Positions 24,701 through 34,719 of a DNA stretch of 64,000 bases are shown here, one piece after another. The position numbers and the translations under genes are program-made. The notes below the pieces were generated by a model that saw only the letters and a program-made list of their open reading frames with translations, had not been told where the DNA came from and did no database searches. This DNA is from Ceratothoa steindachneri (taxonomy: Eukaryota > Arthropoda > Malacostraca > Isopoda > Cymothoidae): the NCBI GenBank assembly GCA_963969495.1, contig OZ018321.1:191216985-191280984 (forward strand), given 5' to 3'. The stretch's first letter is position 1, and every line of letters begins with the position of its first letter.

Positions 24701-25809
24701 CTAGATGGATGAACACTGGGAGGTGGTCACTACCCATGTATGGGCCTACTTCAACTTCTGCATCACTGAATAGCCCACTTCCCAGGCAGAGGTCTAGGGT
24801 AGAGTGGGTGCCCTTGAACGGATCAATCCTTGTGGGTAGGCCTGGAGGAGTGAGGAGGGTTAGGGGTGAGGTGAGCAGTGAATTAAAGAGGAGTTTTTTT
24901 TTGGGGGGGGGGGGGTTTAGAGCCCATCTGGCGACTGCCCACTTGGGCATAAGTCGCCAGAAATACGACAGCCTAAAGCTAGGCTCCTTTAAAATAAAAT
25001 TATAAAAAATAACTGATAAATATTGGAAAAACTTAACAATTAGGAAGCAATCTCCGGCACGGGGGGGAGGTCCCCCTCACCCCGGATGCAGGAGCGTGCA
25101 ACCTACAAAGAGAACAAACAAACAACAAAATAAAAACTACTTAAATAAAGGGAAGAAGCCTGGCCTCCCCCAAAAAGTCAACAAGTCCACAAGTCAAAGT
25201 GCACGAACTCATCCCGAGTACAAGGGACAGGCGGTAGCGACCCCACCCATCCCGGTATCGGGACAGGTAACATGCGCGAAGATCACCCAGACTGGGACAT
25301 TCAACAAGAATGTGCTGAATTAAAGAGGCAATGACCCGTGGGGTTTATGGTGCTTTGAGGAATACCTGGTTGCCAGTGTGGGTGTCTTACATTGAAGTCC
25401 GCCATGACTAGTGTTTAGGGGTTAGCTGATTGAAGTAGTGAGTGAGTACTGCTTCTGTTACATCAGTGCATGGGTTATAGCATATAAATATGGTGGCCCA
25501 TCTCCTGTTTAAAGATATTTGCACTGCCATGGTTTCAAGTGTCCCTCCCGGGAATTGCTGCAGTGGAAATTCTGCACATGCCATCTTCTTGTGGGTAAGT
25601 AGGAAAAGCCCTCCACCCTGCCTGTTTTAACGGTCCTTCCTATGGATGTTGTAGCCCTGGAATGATATACTGAGGTGTTGTTGGAGCCATGTCTCACAAA
25701 TTCCTATTAGTAGCGGTCGGCACCATTTTGCCTGCAGTTTGACATCTGCCAGCTTGTGGGGAAGTGAGCGAGCATTCCAGAATATGATGGTGTTTTGCTG
25801 ATATGCCAT
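21770..25809 (-). pseudogene. K LINE ORF2 (APE endonuclease - RT - RNase H - Cys/His)
   Basis: Endonuclease start: IIFWNARSLPHKLADVK and IGICETWL (25809-25660); its end STLDLCLGSGLF and GSDHLPVFI (about 24790-24715). RT: SYRPISLLSCLGKLMERLI, GIPQGSVLSPTLFN, VYADDITI with both catalytic Asp (about 23400), and MKINPQKSHLM. RNase H: LYTDSQTSLAL (about 22410) and a GNKIVDQA-type end. The C-terminus has CRWCQNQETVEHFLLHC (about 21950-21900). Frames shift at about 25600, 24300, 23700, 22950 and 22220, so it is inactive despite an intact catalytic centre. Confidence 0.85.
24892..25315 (-). mobile_element. 5'-truncated J-family LINE inside K ORF2
   Basis: It is flanked by a 13-bp perfect TSD, TGAATTAAAGAGG (24879-24891 and 25316-25328). 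The low-coordinate end is the J 3' end with the 29-nt hairpin (24930-24958) and a short T/G run in place of the tail. The high-coordinate end breaks off in the terminal part of ORF2. Classic target-primed insertion with 5' truncation. Confidence 0.95.
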
Positions 25810-25911
25810 GATTACTGGGTGAAGATAGCAAGAAGGGCAGGTATGAGATGGCGGAGGATTGATAATATGGAGCAGCCTTGTTGGTAGAGTGAATAGCCTT
25901 TTCAGAATATG

Positions 25912-27351
25912 TTAAGTGACGGGACCAGTGACCACCAGTCGGTCTGCCGAGTCGCCTGTCTTCTCCGGCATTTGGGGTGCACGACTGGTCCTAGGTTTAA
26001 TTCCTGTAACTTTTTCAGCATACATGTGATAAGTGGGTTGTTCACTTTTCCTGGTGGTAGGTGTGGGGTGGACCTCAATGTCAGCAAACGGATGGTGTGT
26101 GCTGGAGAGAATGTGCTGGTGGGCCGGTGTAAAACGGCAGTGTGCTTGGGGGTGGCGGGGGCAGTGTGTGTGGGTGTCAGTGCGCTGAGAGATTGTGGTG
26201 TCTGCCTTGCATGTGTACTGATCCTCATCTATCGTGTCATTAAGGATAGCGAAGGAATTATTTAGAATCAAAGTGGGAGGCACTTTGTTCGGTGCAGCAG
26301 GAGGAGGGATGCGAGTTCTTTGGGTACGTGTACTGGTGTTAGATTGTGTGTTTGGGGAAATGGACTTTGGTCTGATTTCTTTGAGTTTTGTATTTGTCTC
26401 CTCTGTGTTCACTTTTTGTTGTCTGCAGTGTTCATTAATCTCTTCTGCCTTCAGCAGTGCTGGACAGTTCTTGCTTAATAAACGGTGATCTTCCCGGCAG
26501 AAGTAACAGTATGGGGTGTTCATGCACTGATTCCCCTCTGGTGTCTTGAAGGGATGGTAGCCACTGCAGTTATTGCACCTCACTTTGTACCTGCAAGCTA
26601 GTGCTCCGTGGCCAAACTGATAGCATCTGCGGCACGGGAGGGCTGGTAATTTGAATTCAGTCACATTCTTCACTTTGTGCCCCAGTGCTATTTGCCTGGG
26701 GAGCTGAGTGCCCTGGAAGGCCAGCCTGAAGAATCTAGACCCATCTGCTTGCGGTGGTTGGGATAGGACCTCCTTGAGAGTGACACCAACATGGTCAAGG
26801 AAGTCGAATTCTTCGGCCAGGTTCTCGGCAGTGTACTGGGGGCTGAACAGTCCCACCTTACCATACAGCAAGCTGGGGTTGATGCCTCTGGACTCCCAGC
26901 ACTGCACCCTCCATGGGCCAAGGGTGGTGATATCTTCTAGTCTGCATGCCAGCTTATTCAGGCCATCACAGGTCACCTTCAACCATATAGCCTGGCCGGT
27001 GCCCAGCTTCCTGATGCGGCCTTGTATTATGTACTTCCCCAGAGGGGATTCATTAAGGGCCCTGGTCAGGGCTGTTGGGTGGGCGGTCAGCATCTTACTT
27101 TCGGTGGACTTGATGTAAATCTTTACATTTGCCTGTTCCTCACCTGGTCCACCCTCTCTTGGCTGGTCACCGTCATGGTAATTTACCCTTACCGGCTGTA
27201 GTGGGGGCTGGTTTGCATTCCTGGCAGATTTTGAGGTGGGTGGTTGATGGTCAGGGTCGGCCTCCGCCTCAAGGGGTCACTTAGGTGCCAGCGCATGATT
27301 TACCTGCATGGCAACAACTGGTTCGTCTTCCTCTTCCTCAGATTTACCCAT
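25912..27351 (-). pseudogene. K LINE ORF1 (Gag-like, three zinc knuckles)
   Basis: The start ATG at 27351 is followed by an acidic stretch (KSEEEEDEPVV). There is one in-frame TGA at about codon 25, then open reading to the stop at 25912. An RRM-like/Gag central region (YIIQGRIRKLGTGQAIWLKV, about 27030-26970) precedes three CCHC motifs: CRRCYQFGHGALAC, CNNCSGYHPFKTPEGNQC and CYFCREDHRLLSKNC (about 26630-26470). A Ser/Thr/Pro-rich tail follows. This is the RNA-binding ORF1 protein of Jockey/I-type LINEs. If the TGA arose from CGA, the copy is recent. Confidence 0.85.
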
Positions 27352-27599
27352 GATGCACTAAATATACATCCGGATGTCTTCCATGTTGTTACTCCAAAAG
27401 GTATTAGAAAAAACAAACAAGAGAGAACCGGTACAAAGAAATTTCATCAAGAAACCTTTCCGAAAAGGCCTATTATAAATGCGGACCTTTGTTTTTTAAA
27501 ATGCGATATCTTCCAAAAATCTGAAGTACCTCTTCTCTACACTAAATCTTCATCCACTCGTATGAAAACTTTAATAAAAAATCTAAGAGTAGCACCTTT

Positions 27600-28138
27600 C
27601 CTCTCAGAACTATATCTCAAAAGCTTGCATGTGTTGGCCTGGCTTTATTTACCTAATGGCATCTTCCCCTGCTGCTCGATCTCTGGCCGTTTCCCTATTC
27701 AAACTCATATCTCTGAGGCGCCTCTGTGTGACTTCATTACATCTTCCTCATCTCACTCTGGCAGCTACACGCCCCAACCTCCAAACTCCTAACACTCTTC
27801 ATCCAATAATTGTCCTCCATCCTCTCCACACGACCGAACCACCTCAGTCTGCTTCTTCTCAGTGGCACACTAATGCATTCTATCCCCAATCTATCCCTTA
27901 ATTCACAGTTAATTCAGAAATGCTCCACACATCCATCTCAGTACACTTGAGCCTCTGGATGTCCTATTCCTTCACAGCCCAAGTTTCGCTGCCATACAAC
28001 ATTGCACTTCATATGTTTACAGTGTACAGACGTCCCTTAGCTCAGAGAGAAAAAACCCTCAGTGTCAAGAGAGGAAGCAGCTCTCTGAACTTTTTCTAAC
28101 TACTTCTATCCCTTGCCACGGAACTCGCCCCAGTACCT
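27600..28138 (-). pseudogene. RTE-like LINE, C-terminal part
   Basis: Minus-strand translation gives MLYGSETWAVKE (about 28000), DRLGIECISVPLRRSRLRWF and GRVERMEDNYWMKSVRSLEV (27890-27795), the usual C-terminus of RTE-type ORF2. It is the continuation of the RT segment at 29999-30657, since the sequence on both sides of the 28147-29990 insertion joins in frame across an 8-bp duplicated site. No clear 3' end. The stretch 27390-27600 is unassigned. Confidence 0.75.
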
Positions 28139-28827
28139 GCCCCTACCAGGGTTGGCAAAAAAAACAAAATTTTGAAAAAGCCCAATAAAATCCGGGGTTT
28201 TTCAAAAAACAAATGCTAAAAGCATTAGAATAGCCATCTCTATTTTTATATAATATTAATAATTACTTAGTTTAATAATTATATTATAGTAAGAATAGAT
28301 CACGGTAACAGATCAGTGATCGAGAATTTGGGGTACCCATGTCCCATGATAGCCATAACCTGTAGAAGGAGAGATGAATTATGAGTCAGTATCAGAGAAA
28401 TAACCTTAATTTGATACATATTTATTCAAATTATAAACATAAATATGAATTTTGAATAAAATAACGATAAGTAGCATTCATTTCTTGAAAAGAAAAGTGT
28501 AATCTTAAAAAAACAACAAAACCTGGGTTTTATTCAAATCTTGGGTTTTTTCAAAAAACAAATGCTACAAGCACTAGAATAACATAGAAAAAGAATAGCC
28601 ATCTCTATTTTAATATAATATTAATAATTACTTAGTTTAATAATTATATTATAGTGAGAACAGATCACAGTAACAGACCACTAATCGAGAATTGTGGGTA
28701 CCCATGATAGCCATAACCTGTAGGAGAGATGAATTATTATGAGTAAGTATCATAAAAATAACCTTAATTTGATACATATTTGTTGAAATTATAAACATAA
28801 ATATGCATTTTGAATAAAATAATGATA

Positions 28828-29513
28828 CGAGGAACGGTCAATAAGTTTTGGGAATCTGGTAGAGCAAAACAGAGGAAGGGAGATGACTGTTGGTGGGGGT
28901 GTTTGGACAAGTTATGACAAGTCAGGACCTGCAGCCACACGCTCCTGCCTCATGTATTTAAGAAGCAGTAGCTGATCACAGATCATCAGTCACAAATTTT
29001 TCAACAATGGATAAGGTTGAGCACTGCGCAGTGAAAAAATATTTAACCAAGGAAGGCAAGAATGCAAAAGATATCCATGAACGCATGGTTGCAGTGTACA
29101 TTGACACTGACCCTTCATATATAACCATTGCTCGCTGGAATAGGGAGTTCCGCCATGGTCGTGAGTCCCTTGAAGATGACCCCAGTCCAGGACGCCCATC
29201 AGACATGGCCAACGAGGACAATGTGGCCCATTTGGAAAGGATGATCCTCGAAAATCTGGCCCCTAGCGACTACTTTTTATTCTGCCAGCTCAAGGCTGCA
29301 CTGCATGGATGCCGGTTTGGGGATGATGAAGATGTCCAACTCGCTGTCCAGGAGTGGATTGAACAGCAGTCGAGAGATTTCTGGTTTTGAAGCCTCAGGG
29401 ACAATTGGCGCAAGTGCATTGAAGTCGAGGGTAGTTATATTGAAAAATAATAAAACACTTTTCCTATCTCGTTTCCTTATATCTGAATTTCAAAACTTAT
29501 TGACCGCCTCTCG
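28828..29513 (+). mobile_element. mariner-family element, internally deleted
   Basis: TIRs: CGAGGAACGGTCAATAAGTT at the left and the complement of CGAGAGGCGGTCAATAAGTT at the right. TA is duplicated at 28826-28827 and 29514-29515. Removing the element restores ATGATAAGTAGCATT, the sequence found in the other hAT units, so the insertion site is exact. At 686 bp it is about half the usual 1.3 kb. Confidence 0.95.
29007..29390 (+). CDS. Truncated mariner transposase (DNA-binding N-terminus joined to C-terminal tail)
   Basis: An intact 127-aa frame from an ATG with A at -3 and G at +4. Residues 1-75 are the mariner helix-turn-helix region (KYLTKEGKNAKDIHERM, ITIARWNREFRHGRESLEDD, PSPGRPS). From residue 82 it jumps to the transposase C-terminus (LAPSDYFLFCQLKAALHGCR, FGDDEDVQLAVQEW). 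The junction removes nearly all of the D,D34D catalytic core, yet keeps the frame. It could still bind TIRs but cannot cut. A regulatory role is speculation. Confidence 0.85.
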   Translation: MDKVEHCAVKKYLTKEGKNAKDIHERMVAVYIDTDPSYITIARWNREFRHGRESLEDDPSPGRPSDMANEDNVAHLERMILENLAPSDYFLFCQLKAALHGCRFGDDEDVQLAVQEWIEQQSRDFWF

Positions 29514-29952
29514 TAAGTAGCATTTATTTCTTGTAAAAAAAGAGTAGAATTTTAAATAAGTCCCAAAGCCAGGGTCTTATTCTGGGTTTTTTCAAATCCA
29601 AATGCTACAAGCATTAGTAGAATAGCATAGAAAAAGAATAGCTATCTCTATTTTTATAATAATAATTAATTAGTTTAATAATTATATTAAGGTAAGAATA
29701 GATCACTGATTGAGAATTATGGGCACCCATGATAGCCCTAATCTGTATAAGGAGATGAATTATTTTGAGTCAGTATCAGAGAAATAACCTTAATTTGATA
29801 CATATTTGTTGAAATTATAAACATAAATATGAATTTGGAATAAAATAATAAGTAGCATTTATTTCTTGAAAAAAATGTAATTTAAGAAAAAAATGGGGGG
29901 TTTTTTCAAATTTCACTTGAAAAAGCCCCCCCCCCCCCGGGGGAGGGCAGGG

Positions 29953-30026
29953 GTTCTGCTATCTGGGAGATATGATCAGTGTAGGGGGCAGCCCCTACAC
30001 TGATCATATCTCCCAGATAGCAGAAC
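29953..30026. repeat. 35-bp perfect inverted repeat with 4-nt loop
   Basis: Arms 29953-29987 and 29992-30026 are perfectly complementary, with loop GCAG. The right arm is RTE coding sequence (minus-strand EEFCYLGDMISV). The left arm is an inverted duplicate of it, placed between the broken hAT end and the second TSD copy. Confidence 0.95.
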
Positions 30027-30657
30027 TCTTCTACGCATTCAAGAGACACACCATATCCTCTCCTGTCTCCTCTCCTCTACACACAGACACAGTGCACTGA
30101 AACTCTCTATCATTTTGCAGCCTACCCTTGATACCACTACATCTTTTATGCGCCCACAAACCACATCCATTACACAGGTTAGAGTTATTCCCTATCCCTC
30201 TGTGACAGACTGCACATGGCCACATACCCTCAATGATGTCATTACCACCACCTACTCTTGAAATCATCATCTTTGTTTGATCAAAATTCACTCTCAGCCC
30301 ATGGAATTCATCCCTTCCCTCCTCAACCTGAACTTCTCAAGTGCCGTCCTCTTATCCTCAGCAATCAGCACTAGGTCATCAACATACAACTCAAATGACA
30401 ATCCTGTTCTAAAATTCTGTGACAGCACTTCCAGGACCATAACAAAGAGCAAGTGACTCAAAACGGACCCTTGATGCACAACAACCTTCACAGAGAAGTT
30501 ATCACTCAATTCTCCATTTACCCTCACCTGGGTTGTCAAACCTTCGTACATAGCCATGACCACCCTAACCAACCACTCCTTAATCCATAATTTTCTCAAT
30601 GACCACCTCACCACATCTCTTGGTACCTTATCAAGTGTCGCCAGATCTAAACTACAT
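29999..30657 (-). pseudogene. RTE-like LINE, RT palm with inserted zinc finger
   Basis: Minus-strand fragments: DKVPRDVVRWSLRKLWI (about 30640), VVMAMYEGLTTQVRVNGE, HQGSVLSHLLFVMVLEVL, LYVDDLVLIAED with the catalytic Asp pair (about 30380), and NFDQTKMMISRVGG. After these comes a Cys-rich finger (CAVCHRGIGNNSNLCNGCGL, then WAHKRCSGIKG, 30220-30140) and EEFCYLGDMISV. This RT plus finger order is familiar from RTE-type elements of aquatic invertebrates. It is truncated upstream at 30657 and has at least two frameshifts. Confidence 0.8.
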
Positions 30658-30662
30658 AGTGG

Positions 30663-31105
30663 TTAGGAATTATTTTTATTCCTTCCTTCTGCCTCATTTT
30701 GAATATTGTCATTACGTCTTCATTTCTGCATCGGAGACCAATTTGAAGCTCCTTGACAGAGCTTTCAACCAGATTAGTTTTCTGCTACCTGATGTACAGT
30801 TACACCTTAGGCATTGTGGACTCATTTCTTTAAAATTATTTCTGATCCTGATCATTCACTTCATGTCCAGTTTGTGATATGGGTTACTCGTAAAGGCAGA
30901 ATCGACTGTGCTTTGTTGGTTGCTAAAGTGAATATGGCGCAGTTCTCTTGATCTTTCTTTCCTACAGTCTGTGGGACACTGCCTAATGATGTCATCAATT
31001 TGGATAATTGTTTGTGATGTATTTAGAAGGAGAGTGAATGCCTCTCTTCTCTCTTGATTTTAATGTATTCTACTTTATCAATGTTGTGCAGTTCATTGGG
31101 CTCTG
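30663..31105 (+). pseudogene. LINE ORF2 C-terminal fragment
   Basis: Plus-strand frame with YSFLLPHFEYCHYVFISASE, NLKLLDRAFNQISFLLPDVQ, later GRIDCALLVAKVNMAQFS and CGTLPNDVINLDN. This is the post-RT region of a non-LTR retrotransposon, where 'PHFEYC' and the terminal 'W..LP' block are usual landmarks. It has stops and is a different family from its neighbours on both sides. Confidence 0.65.
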
Positions 31106-31129
31106 TAGGGTTTTTAGGTAATAATAATA

Positions 31130-31627
31130 GTAATAACATAAGACTCAACCCTCCCTCCCTCCTAATATTCTTTGCCAATCAATTTATCTAGGCTGTTCTT
31201 GAACATATTTATATGACTACTCGCAACTCCTGAGATTTTGGTGAAAAAATATTTTGGCAAATCTGACCTTTAGTTGGGTTTTAATCTTCATGCGATGACC
31301 ACTGGTTCTAATATTGCCTGAAAATCCAAATACTTGCTAATATCCAATTTGTCTATCCGAGAAAAATTAAAAAGTTAATTAGATCCCCTCTCGCAAACCG
31401 TTCAAAGGAGAGCATATTCATACCTTCAGTCTTTCTACATATTCAAGGTGCTTGAGGAAAGGTATCATCTTTGTTGCCCTCCTTTGGACCAACTCTAGCA
31501 AGTTGATATCATATCTAAAATGTGGGTCCAATTTCTCTATACAATACTCAAGATGTGATCTAAAACCACAACTTCTTTCAATTTTCTCACGATTGTATAG
31601 AGCTTTAGATGGAATAAAATATAACAT
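31130..31627 (-). pseudogene. CR1-like LINE, C-terminal fragment
   Basis: Minus strand reads SHLEYCIEKLDPHFRYDINL and VQRRATKMIPFLKHLEYVER, the same block as HLEYCIQAWSPHFRHDINLL in the intact ORF2 at 47416-50400. The remainder down to 31130 matches the following region at nucleotide level. The Gypsy 5' LTR starts directly at 31628, so the Gypsy element inserted at or beside this fragment. Confidence 0.8.
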
Positions 31628-32480
31628 TGTGGTGGGGCGAATGTGAGTGTGTGTAAAAGGGCCATTCTCCCACCCCTTTTCTCAGTACCCTCTCCCTCCC
31701 TCTGTAAGAATGTGTGTGAATGGGAATGGGTTTGTTTTATTTTTGTTTAATTCATGTATAAAATGATTACCATGTTTTTCTTTCTTTCCAGGCGTTATTC
31801 TGGAAAGATAATAGCTAATAATAAGATATTATTTTGTATTAAGAAAATTTAACGAAGCGTTATTCTGGAAAGAGGTAAGCTAGTCAATGTATTTTCGGGT
31901 AATGCCCACTTATTAGTTTCGCCATCCATGTAAAAATAAATGGGTCACTGAAAGAGGATATATCTCTTCTTCAGAGAGAGTGGAAGTGTGGACTGGAAGC
32001 AAGAGGGGTTCTGTAGAAGAGTGCTCCACCCAGCCCTGAGAGGAGGGCTTTCGTGTCTCTATCCACCTGAACCGCCATACCTGCCTTCGTTGACAATACT
32101 GCCTCCTTCTAGTTAACCAACTACCACCCACCTCCAGCAAGACATAGCGCGTGTCCCCTTTTCGTTCGGTTGTGGTTGTGTTTTTTTGTTTTGTCTAGAA
32201 TTTACGTAAATTGTTGTATCCGCCTGTTATAAGATTCTCATTTGGTATCATTATTTTTATTTGGGAATTTAGCCTCATTTTGAAGTGTGCACACTTCCCT
32301 AGTAAAATATAAAATTTTTGTAAATATAAACTGTAGCTATCATTGTATTTTTTTTGTAAGTAAAGGGACTGTATATACAATCCGTTTTATTCTCCCTCGA
32401 TTTCTCACGTCCGGACAGTGTAGGAAGCGGGTTGGATCGATTATTGATTAGGATTAGAGATCTATTTTCGGCCCGCTACA
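31628..32480 (+). repeat. 5' LTR
   Basis: 853 bp, nearly identical to 40103-40959. A TATA-like TATAAAATG lies at about 31757. The terminal third carries GGACTGTATATACAATCC and GAAGCGGGTTGGATCGATT, which recur in every LTR copy in the window. As a 5' LTR it should hold the promoter; which part does so cannot be told from sequence. Confidence 0.95.
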
Positions 32481-32482
32481 TT

Positions 32483-32500
32483 TGGCGCCCGAATAGGGAC
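32483..32500 (+). other. Primer binding site, tRNA-Lys type
   Basis: TGGCGCCCGAATAGGGAC starts 3 nt after the LTR. It differs by one base (T for C) from the well-known 18-nt site complementary to the 3' end of tRNA-Lys(UUU). Minus-strand cDNA synthesis would start here. Confidence 0.9.
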
Positions 32501-32616
32501 GTGAGACTTCGAAACTGGGAGCGTGACTGGATTGGATTGCAGTCCATACCCAATTAGTGTGACAAGTAGTTTGATTGATTTTTCCCTCCTCCTATCTTTT
32601 TACTAACTTGGGAACA

Positions 32617-34719
32617 ATGGCTGTAGCGGAAACATTGAATGAAGAAGTAGTGCGATTGAGACTGGAGTTGAGAAAGAAAGAAGAGGAGTGTGAAATGTTA
32701 CGGGGAATGATGGAGGGAATGGAGAATAAAATAAAAGGGATGAATGAAAAGACTGATAGGATGAAGAAGGAAATGGGAGACCGACAGGATCAGACGGACC
32801 GACGGATGCAGGACCTGTATGACATGATGAAGGGGTCAGGTCCGGCCCTAGGACCCTCGACCTTGACCCCTGCTCTGACTGAAGGGGATAAGACTAATGG
32901 GATCAATGGGAGTGTGTGCGAGTCTAGAGAGGATAGGGTGATTATGAGTGATAGGAAGGACGGAGAATGGAAGAGAGTTGAATGCAAGAGAAGAAGGAAG
33001 AGTGGTGCAAAGGGGAAGGATAGGAAGGTAAGAGGCAAGAGTGTGGACTCATTGTACTCGGATGAAGGAGAGAGTGATGGTATGATTGATATGAGTGAGA
33101 GTGAAGGCAGCTCAAGTGAGAATGGGATAAATGAAAAGACTGATAGGATGAAGAAGGAAATGGGAGACCGACAGGATCAGACGGACCGACGGATGCAGGA
33201 CCTGTATGACATGATGAAGGGGTCAGGACCGGCCCTAGGACCCTCGACCTTGACCCCTGCTCTGACTGAAGGGGATAAGACTAATGGGATCAATGGGAGT
33301 GTGTGCGAGTCTAGAGAGGATAGGGTGATTATGAGTGATAGGAAGGACGGAGAATGGAAGAGAGTTGAATGCAAGAGAAGAAGGAAGAGTGGTGCAAAGG
33401 GGAAGGATAGGAAGGTAAGAGGCAAGAGTGTGGACTCATTGTACTCGGATGAAGGAGAGAGTGATGGTATGATTGATATGAGTGAGAGTGAAGGCAGCTC
33501 AAGTGAGAGTGAAGTGAATGTGGGAAAGGGTATTTTGATAAGGGAAGTGCCAAAGATAGATAGATTTAGGTTACATGGTGGGAAAAGTGTGGAAGAATTC
33601 TTCGGGGAATTTGAGCGATATTGTAAGCTCAAGTACCCGGAGAATAAGGGATACTGGATGAATGTTTTGGGGGAATGTTTGGAGGGAAAAGTATTGGAGT
33701 TTTTCCGCGTGATTACAAGTGTGGGGGAACCAAGGTACGATGTGGTGAAGAAGTGGATGATTGGACAGATGAAACGAATGAAAGAGAGTGTGAAGTATAA
33801 AAGGGTAAATGAATTTGAGAAGGCTCAAATGGGGAAGAGTGAAAGTGTGAATATGTATGCACATAGGCTTGAGAGTATGGCAAGAACGAGGTATGGTGAT
33901 GATGATGTAAATGAATGTAAACCACTCATGAGGAAGTTTTTGGACACGATCCCACGAAAGGTGAGTGAATGGCTGGGTGGAAAGAGAAAGGAGAGAGTGA
34001 GACTGACAGGTGAACGGTTGATGTGGGAGGATGTGTTGGAACTGTTAGAAGATGGACGATTTGATGATGAAAGCGATCTAGAAGAGGATGGATGGTACAG
34101 TGTGAATGTTGGGGGTAAGAAGCCCAGGAGCTTTCATCCACCCCAGCAGTTTGTCAGCTACAGGGATGCCCTGAAGGCTGCACCAGCTGGAGTGATGTCA
34201 AACTTCCTGGGCCGGCAGAATGGATGGGCAAATGGAGGGTGGTCGAATGGAAGGGGGCAGATGAATTTCAAGCGTGGGAACGGATATATGAGAGAGAAAC
34301 CGAGGTATGTCCCAGCAAATGAGAGACCGAATGGTGTGAGAAAGATTGTGGAATGTCGTCGGTGTGGAAGGAAAGGTCATATGTTGGCAGAATGTAGGTG
34401 GACATCTGGTGCATGTTTTGGGTGTGGTAAGAAAGGGCATATGATAAAGGATTGCCAGGAAAGTGTGAAAGAGTGCTTCGAGTGTAAAGAAATAGGCCAT
34501 TTGAAGAAAGATTGTCCGAGGTTGAATGGTGGAGCAAGTGGTGGGGAAAGGATGAAATATGCATGTGGTAATTGTGGAAAGGCTGGTCATTATGCAAGGA
34601 TGTGTCGTGACCAGAGGAATGTATGTAGCTATTGTGCGATGGAAGGACATTCAAGTGAAAAGTGTTGGATTAGACTGAGAGCGCAAGGTGTGAATGGAAA
34701 GTCTGAAGCGGGAAACTGA
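32617..34719 (+). CDS. gag: Gag polyprotein (capsid-nucleocapsid) with five CCHC knuckles
   Basis: I chose the ATG at 32617 (context AACAATGG); the frame is open upstream but has no earlier ATG. 700 aa. Residues about 5-60 are a heptad-rich, charged coiled coil. A 129-residue segment is then tandemly duplicated (32737-33510), rich in K/R and ending in acidic DSLYSDEGESDG. The capsid-like region follows (VEEFFGEFERYC; YAHRLESMARTRY; LGGKRKERVRLTGERL). Near the C-terminus are five C-x2-C-x4-H-x4-C knuckles between 34354 and 34665, starting CRRCGRKGHMLAEC and ending CSYCAMEGHSSEKC; five is many for a Ty3/Gypsy Gag. Gag packages the element RNA. The stop TGA follows a slippery heptamer directly. 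Confidence 0.92.
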   Translation: MAVAETLNEEVVRLRLELRKKEEECEMLRGMMEGMENKIKGMNEKTDRMKKEMGDRQDQTDRRMQDLYDMMKGSGPALGPSTLTPALTEGDKTNGINGSVCESREDRVIMSDRKDGEWKRVECKRRRKSGAKGKDRKVRGKSVDSLYSDEGESDGMIDMSESEGSSSENGINEKTDRMKKEMGDRQDQTDRRMQDLYDMMKGSGPALGPSTLTPALTEGDKTNGINGSVCESREDRVIMSDRKDGEWKRVECKRRRKSGAKGKDRKVRGKSVDSLYSDEGESDGMIDMSESEGSSSESEVNVGKGILIREVPKIDRFRLHGGKSVEEFFGEFERYCKLKYPENKGYWMNVLGECLEGKVLEFFRVITSVGEPRYDVVKKWMIGQMKRMKESVKYKRVNEFEKAQMGKSESVNMYAHRLESMARTRYGDDDVNECKPLMRKFLDTIPRKVSEWLGGKRKERVRLTGERLMWEDVLELLEDGRFDDESDLEEDGWYSVNVGGKKPRSFHPPQQFVSYRDALKAAPAGVMSNFLGRQNGWANGGWSNGRGQMNFKRGNGYMREKPRYVPANERPNGVRKIVECRRCGRKGHMLAECRWTSGACFGCGKKGHMIKDCQESVKECFECKEIGHLKKDCPRLNGGASGGERMKYACGNCGKAGHYARMCRDQRNVCSYCAMEGHSSEKCWIRLRAQGVNGKSEAGN
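32737..33510 (+). repeat. 387-bp in-frame tandem duplication within gag
   Basis: Unit 1 is 32737-33123 and unit 2 is 33124-33510, with period 387 bp (129 codons). By eye only a few bases differ (for example GGTCAGGTCC versus GGTCAGGACC). The unit covers the end of the coiled coil, a KRRRKSGAKGKDRK basic patch and the acidic DSLYSDEGESDGMID stretch. Confidence 0.95.

Larger units (their letters stand above)
21551..27380 (-). mobile_element. K-family Jockey/I-type LINE
   Basis: A nearly full-length antisense LINE: 5' UTR and ORF1 start near 27351, ORF1 to 25912, a 100-bp gap, ORF2 from about 25809 to 21770, and a 3' UTR ending at a short poly(T) at about 21551. A 424-bp J fragment interrupts the endonuclease. 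It is a different family from J, judged by protein sequence, but has the same plan. Confidence 0.8.
28147..29952. mobile_element. hAT MITE array: three tandem units of about 350 bp, hit by a mariner
   Basis: The left end CAGGGTTGGCAAAA matches the end of the single hAT MITE at 43045-43428. Units start near 28196, 28542 and 29584 with GGGTTTTTTCAAA..AAATGCT. After subtracting the mariner, the spacing is about 346 and 354 bp. The left TSD GCCCCTAC (28139-28146) reappears at 29991-29998. The right terminus is missing and is replaced by a C/G run and an inverted copy of the flank. Non-coding. Confidence 0.8.
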
